DNA from: Siphlonurus alternatus
Taxonomy: Eukaryota; Arthropoda; Insecta; Ephemeroptera; Siphlonuridae
Assembly (NCBI GenBank): GCA_949825025.1
Contig: OX463779.1
Location: 47,303,784 to 47,367,783, forward strand
Reading direction: 5' to 3'
Length of the DNA: 64,000 bases
This document shows positions 60,662 through 64,000 of the stretch, in pieces. The translations under genes were made by a program, and so were the position numbers. The first letter of the stretch is position 1. Each line of letters opens with the position of its first letter. The notes beneath the pieces were generated by a model. That model saw only the letters and a program-made list of their open reading frames with translations, ran no database searches and had not been told where the DNA came from.

Positions 60662-60960
60662 TTCTTAGAGGCACTGTTACATTAGCACAGTAACCGAGTT
60701 ATGTAAGGGTGGTATAAAGTTTACTTAGAGGCACTGTTACATTAGCACACCAATCGAGTTATGTAAGGGTGGTAAAGTTTACTTAGAGGCACTGTTACAT
60801 TAGCACACCAATCGAGTTATGTAAGGGTGGTATAAAGTTTACTTAGAGGCACTGTTACATTAGCACACCAATCGAGTTATGTAAGGGTGGTATAAAGTTT
60901 ACTTAGAGGCACTGTTACATTAGCACAGTAACTGAGGTGTATTATAGTAGTACTAAGTAG
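60662..60960. repeat. Minisatellite, about five 60-bp units
   Basis: Units begin CTTAGAGGCACTGTTACATT at about 60663, 60723, 60781, 60841 and 60901 (period 60, one unit 58). The middle three are nearly identical (GCACACCAATCGAGTTATG); the outer two differ (GCACAGTAAC). Confidence 0.95.
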
Positions 60961-60986
60961 TATTTATTTATTGTTAGAGTCACTGT

Positions 60987-61201
60987 TAAGGTGGATTTTC
61001 ATGGGCGGCAACGGCGACGCGGCGCGATTTTAACTTAAAAGCTGTGAAATCCTATGCGGCGGCGAATTCGCAGGTAATCGCGTTAATTACGATGCTCTTT
61101 TTCTTTTAATCGCCCAATATGGCCGCCAATGGATGTTACAGCAAGTGCGCATTATTCGCGTCGCGTCGCATGGTAAAAATCGCCATGTGACTCCACCTTT
61201 A
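60987..61201. mobile_element. Family-E MITE, copy 3
   Basis: TAAGGTGGATTTTCATGGGC at the left and CATGTGACTCCACCTTTAA at the right are inverted. It contains GGCCGCCAATGGATGTTACA. Confidence 0.9.
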
Positions 61202-61458
61202 AGGGGGATTTTCATAAGCGATTTCCAGCCTGCGACGCGACGCGAATAAAGCGCACTTGCTGTAACATTCATTAATGGCAATATTTGTCGATTAAAAATA
61301 TAAAAAAATAATATAATATACATACATATTATATAATTTATATATATTATTTTTGGCATAGAAATTCAATGCGCGCGATTTTGCTCAACGAATTCTCACA
61401 GCTTTGACATCGAAATTGCGTCGCATCGCCGCTGTCTGTCATATGAATCCGCCTTTAC
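61200..61458. mobile_element. Family-E MITE, copy 4 (opposite orientation)
   Basis: TAAGGGGGATTTTCATAAGC to CATATGAATCCGCCTTTA; it abuts copy 3. A minus-strand frame over it is a shadow. Confidence 0.88.
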
Positions 61459-61531
61459 ACTGCGATAATTAAGCGATATATTTTCATCGCACTTTTTCAA
61501 GCACTTGAATTTCTGAATTTCTTAACGCGTT

Positions 61532-61753
61532 AAGGTGGATTTTCATGAGCGACACCGACGATGTGACGCGAATAATGCGCACTTGCTGTAACATTCATTG
61601 GCAGCCATATTTGTCAATTAAAAAGAAGAGCATCATTATAATTAACGCAACATCCGCGAGGCGAATTCGCTCGCTGCATATATAGGATTTTGCAGCTTGT
61701 CAACAAAATCGCGTCGTATCGACGTTATCGCTCATAAAAATCCACATTTAGGT
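61532..61753. mobile_element. Family-E MITE, copy 5
   Basis: TAAGGTGGATTTTCATGAGC to GCTCATAAAAATCCACATTTA. Confidence 0.88.
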
Positions 61754-61920
61754 GTTAAATTTAAAGTAGAGTGATAAAAAAGTTGAGATTGCATCACTTG
61801 AATTAAGTCATTGATAATTGGTAAAAAATAACCCTCGACAAATGTAGAATCTCTAATAAAGTTTGAAGCTTGAATAAATAAATTGAAGTAGATAGCAGTG
61901 TTGAAAAAATAAATGAATCC

Positions 61921-62313
61921 AATAGACAATAATGGTTGCATTTTTTTATTTCATAATTAGAAAATATACCTAAAATGATGCTTTTCTGAATTTTTTCAGA
62001 TTTTTTGGAGTGCGGGAACTAATTTTAAAAAAAATATTTAAAATCTCTGAATTAGGGTGGTACACCTGATGGGACAACCGTGACGTCATTTGTCGTGATG
62101 TGATTGGCTATTGATGACATCACGGTTGCAGTGATTGGCTATTGATGACGTCACGGTTGTCCCATCAGATGTACCACCCTAATTAAGATATTTTAAATAT
62201 TTCTTAAAAATTAGTTCCCGCACTCCAAAAAATCTGAAAAAAATTCAGAAAAGCATAATTTTATGTATATTTTCTAATTATGAAATAAAAAAATGCAACC
62301 ATTATTGTCTATT
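61921..62313. mobile_element. Palindromic element related to K, with nested element
   Basis: Arms of about 130 bases start AATAGACAATAATGGTTGC and end GCAACCATTATTGTCTATT. Inner arms (CTGAATTTTTTCAGATTTTT, GCGGGAACTA) resemble family K. The centre is a second palindrome at 62053-62184. Confidence 0.88.
62053..62184. mobile_element. Nested palindrome carrying CRE and CCAAT motifs
   Basis: TTAGGGTGGTACACCTGATG is mirrored by CATCAGATGTACCACCCTAA. It carries TGACGTCA at 62081-62088 and 62146-62153 and two GATTGGCTATTGATGAC units (inverted CCAAT followed by CRE-like TGACRTCA). Confidence 0.85.
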
Positions 62314-63228
62314 TTTGCATTGCACTGCGTATGTACGTACTGTACATCAATCGAATTATGCTCAGAGATGTATAGTTTACGATATACAAAGGAAGGTAAC
62401 CATGTTTAATCACTAATCACGGTTAGAGTCATTGAGTTAGTAATTCGGTTATCTGTGATACTCATAATTACTTAAAATTAGAGCCAATGTTCCACTAGTC
62501 GAGTGATTCAAGTTTAATATAATTTTTCAATAAGTGTTTTATAACAATTAAGCATTGCATGCAATAACAAAAAGTTTTTATGCAAAGCAAAGAGATAAGA
62601 TACGATTATTTTGTGGTCGTGATTGAGTATATACTCCTGCTTATATTAAGTGAATCCCATCACTTACTATATAGTATTCCCCACTGATTATAGACTGCAA
62701 TATATTCTATAACCTCCATTGTTATCTTATGGTCTTCAATGACGTCATTGAGGAGGTTGAATAAAAAACATGGGAAGACCTTGTGTGTAATATAATTTTA
62801 AAATTAAGGGTAGAAAAATTCATCCCCTACATTCAAATATTTAATGTAAACCGATTTAAAAAATTCAAAAGCTGTTACTATAAAGTAAAATATTAACCCT
62901 GATTGAATGGCAAGCAGTGTCAGAAAGGAGCTAAATTGACAAATTGATTATTTGTTATATATTGGAGTCCATTTTTTAATGAAGGGTTGATTTGCTTAAT
63001 TTAAAATTAGTACCAATGGATTTAAAATTATGATATACTACTAAAATAATAAAATAAAAATTTGGTGCACATCAAATAAAAATTTTGTATCACATTAATT
63101 TAACATGGAAATCCCATAATAGAAATCCAATTTTTAAATTTATGACCTCAGGATTGATGGGTACAAAATTTGAAAGCTTCACAAACATTCCTTTATTGCA
63201 ATCCATGACCTAAAATGAAACACAAATA
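62314..63228. other. AT-rich spacer, no gene recognised
   Basis: No recognisable feature. Confidence 0.55.
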
Positions 63229-63575
63229 GAGTATTGACCTCAAATTTTTTTATTGCAAAAATGGATAGAGGGTGCAAAGCTATGCTACTCTGATATTTTC
63301 AGATTTTTTTAGAGCCCGGGAAGTATTGCTAAAACGTTTTGCCGAGTTTTTGAACCCACACCCCTTTTAGGTCCTATCCTTTTATTAAGAGAGGCGTTAC
63401 TTAAATTTCTCCGTACTTTCAATAATTTTTAAAAATAGTTCCCGGATACAAAAAAACAAAAACAAAAACAAAAACAAAACAAAAAAAAAATCTGAAAAAA
63501 AAAAAAAAATCAGAGTAGCATAACTTTGCACCCTCTATCCATTTCTGCAATAAAAATTTTTGAGGTCGGTACTCT
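63229..63575. mobile_element. Foldback family K, copy 3
   Basis: GAGTATTGACCTCAAATTTT and GGATAGAGGGTGCAAAGC at the left are mirrored by GCACCCTCTATCC and GAGGTCGGTACTC at the right. An (AAAAC)n tract sits in the right arm (about 63459-63482). Confidence 0.88.
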
Positions 63576-64000
63576 ATTATGACTCACTTGGTATGTTTCT
63601 TTTGTCATACTTTGAAATGTTAATATTTACGTGTTGCACCGCAGTGAAGAGTCTTTATAATTAAAGACGGTGTTACACACTGGGGCGCACGATCCTGAGG
63701 CGCACCTGCGTCTTACGTTTCCCCTTTGGTCGTCATAGCAACGGGATGACACTCTGATTACCTTGCTGCTTGCAACTACAGTTACTAACTACTTCCCAAC
63801 AACAGTTCCAATGTTATCATTCCAACTATAATGGCTTATTTACAGAACTTTCATATAGAAAATAATGGAAACTTCCTTCCAAGGAAAACAACCTGCAAGA
63901 TATTTGTATGTAGCAAAATATCTCAAATTATGTCAGATTTTTTCATTTTTTTTTTAAATCCTTTAATAAGCTTCAAATTATGCTGCAATCTGCTATGACG
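63576..64000. other. Spacer with a GC-balanced patch at about 63660-63790
   Basis: Low-copy (GGGGCGCACGATCC, GAGGCGCACCTGCG). No gene recognised before the window ends. Confidence 0.45.

Noticed and set aside
60662..60960. CRISPR array
   Set aside because: Units are contiguous 60-bp repeats without spacers, in a eukaryotic setting.

Overview
The window looks like AT-rich animal (metazoan) nuclear DNA, most likely from an invertebrate. I base this on the lack of any dense or operon-like coding layout, the very long GA/CT and TA microsatellites, SINE copies with a 5S rRNA-like head, a LINE reverse-transcriptase tail, and a great many small inverted-repeat (MITE and foldback) elements. I cannot name the species from sequence alone.

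No intact protein-coding gene can be supported. The only recognisable protein is the C-terminal end of a 5'-truncated non-LTR retrotransposon reverse transcriptase (about 21.15-21.55 kb, minus strand). Most other open frames are translations of microsatellites, inverted-repeat elements or AT-rich spacer. A tiny first-exon-like segment with a good start context and splice donor (37044-37066) and two TATA/E-box promoter-like modules (58.2-58.35 and 58.8-58.95 kb) are the only hints of host genes.

Layout. 0-9.7 kb: half of a palindromic element cut by the window edge, a hAT-like MITE with target duplication, a MITE cluster, a 5S-SINE, and a MITE holding another repeat. 10-16.4 kb: long GA tract, two hAT-like MITE families with perfect 8-9 bp target duplications, a foldback with TTAA-type ends, and SINE pieces with a nested 84-bp hairpin. 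17-30 kb: a 347-bp palindrome with ribozyme-like motifs, a tRNA-like sequence, three related foldbacks, the LINE relic, facing GA and CT tracts, and a nest at 26.8-28.5 kb. 30-43 kb: mostly AT-rich spacer with a few GC-richer islands, several beside GA/CT tracts. 44-54 kb: further MITEs, SINEs, a near-perfect 240-bp hairpin, a TA-flanked terminal-repeat element, and a multi-layer nest at 52.3-53.8 kb. 54.5-57.7 kb: a MITE inside a GA tract and the highlight, a 1.5-kb Foldback-type element whose arms are GC-rich minisatellites flanked by a perfect 9-bp duplication. 58-64 kb: promoter-like modules, a full-length 5S-SINE, a 60-bp minisatellite, three adjacent MITEs, and a nested palindrome with CRE and CCAAT motifs.

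Overall this is a repeat-rich intergenic or intronic region. The parts act as parasitic sequence rather than as a gene system. The GC-richer low-copy islands are the best candidates for host regulatory DNA. All family assignments rest on reading the termini, internal similarity between copies and target duplications by eye; no database search was possible.
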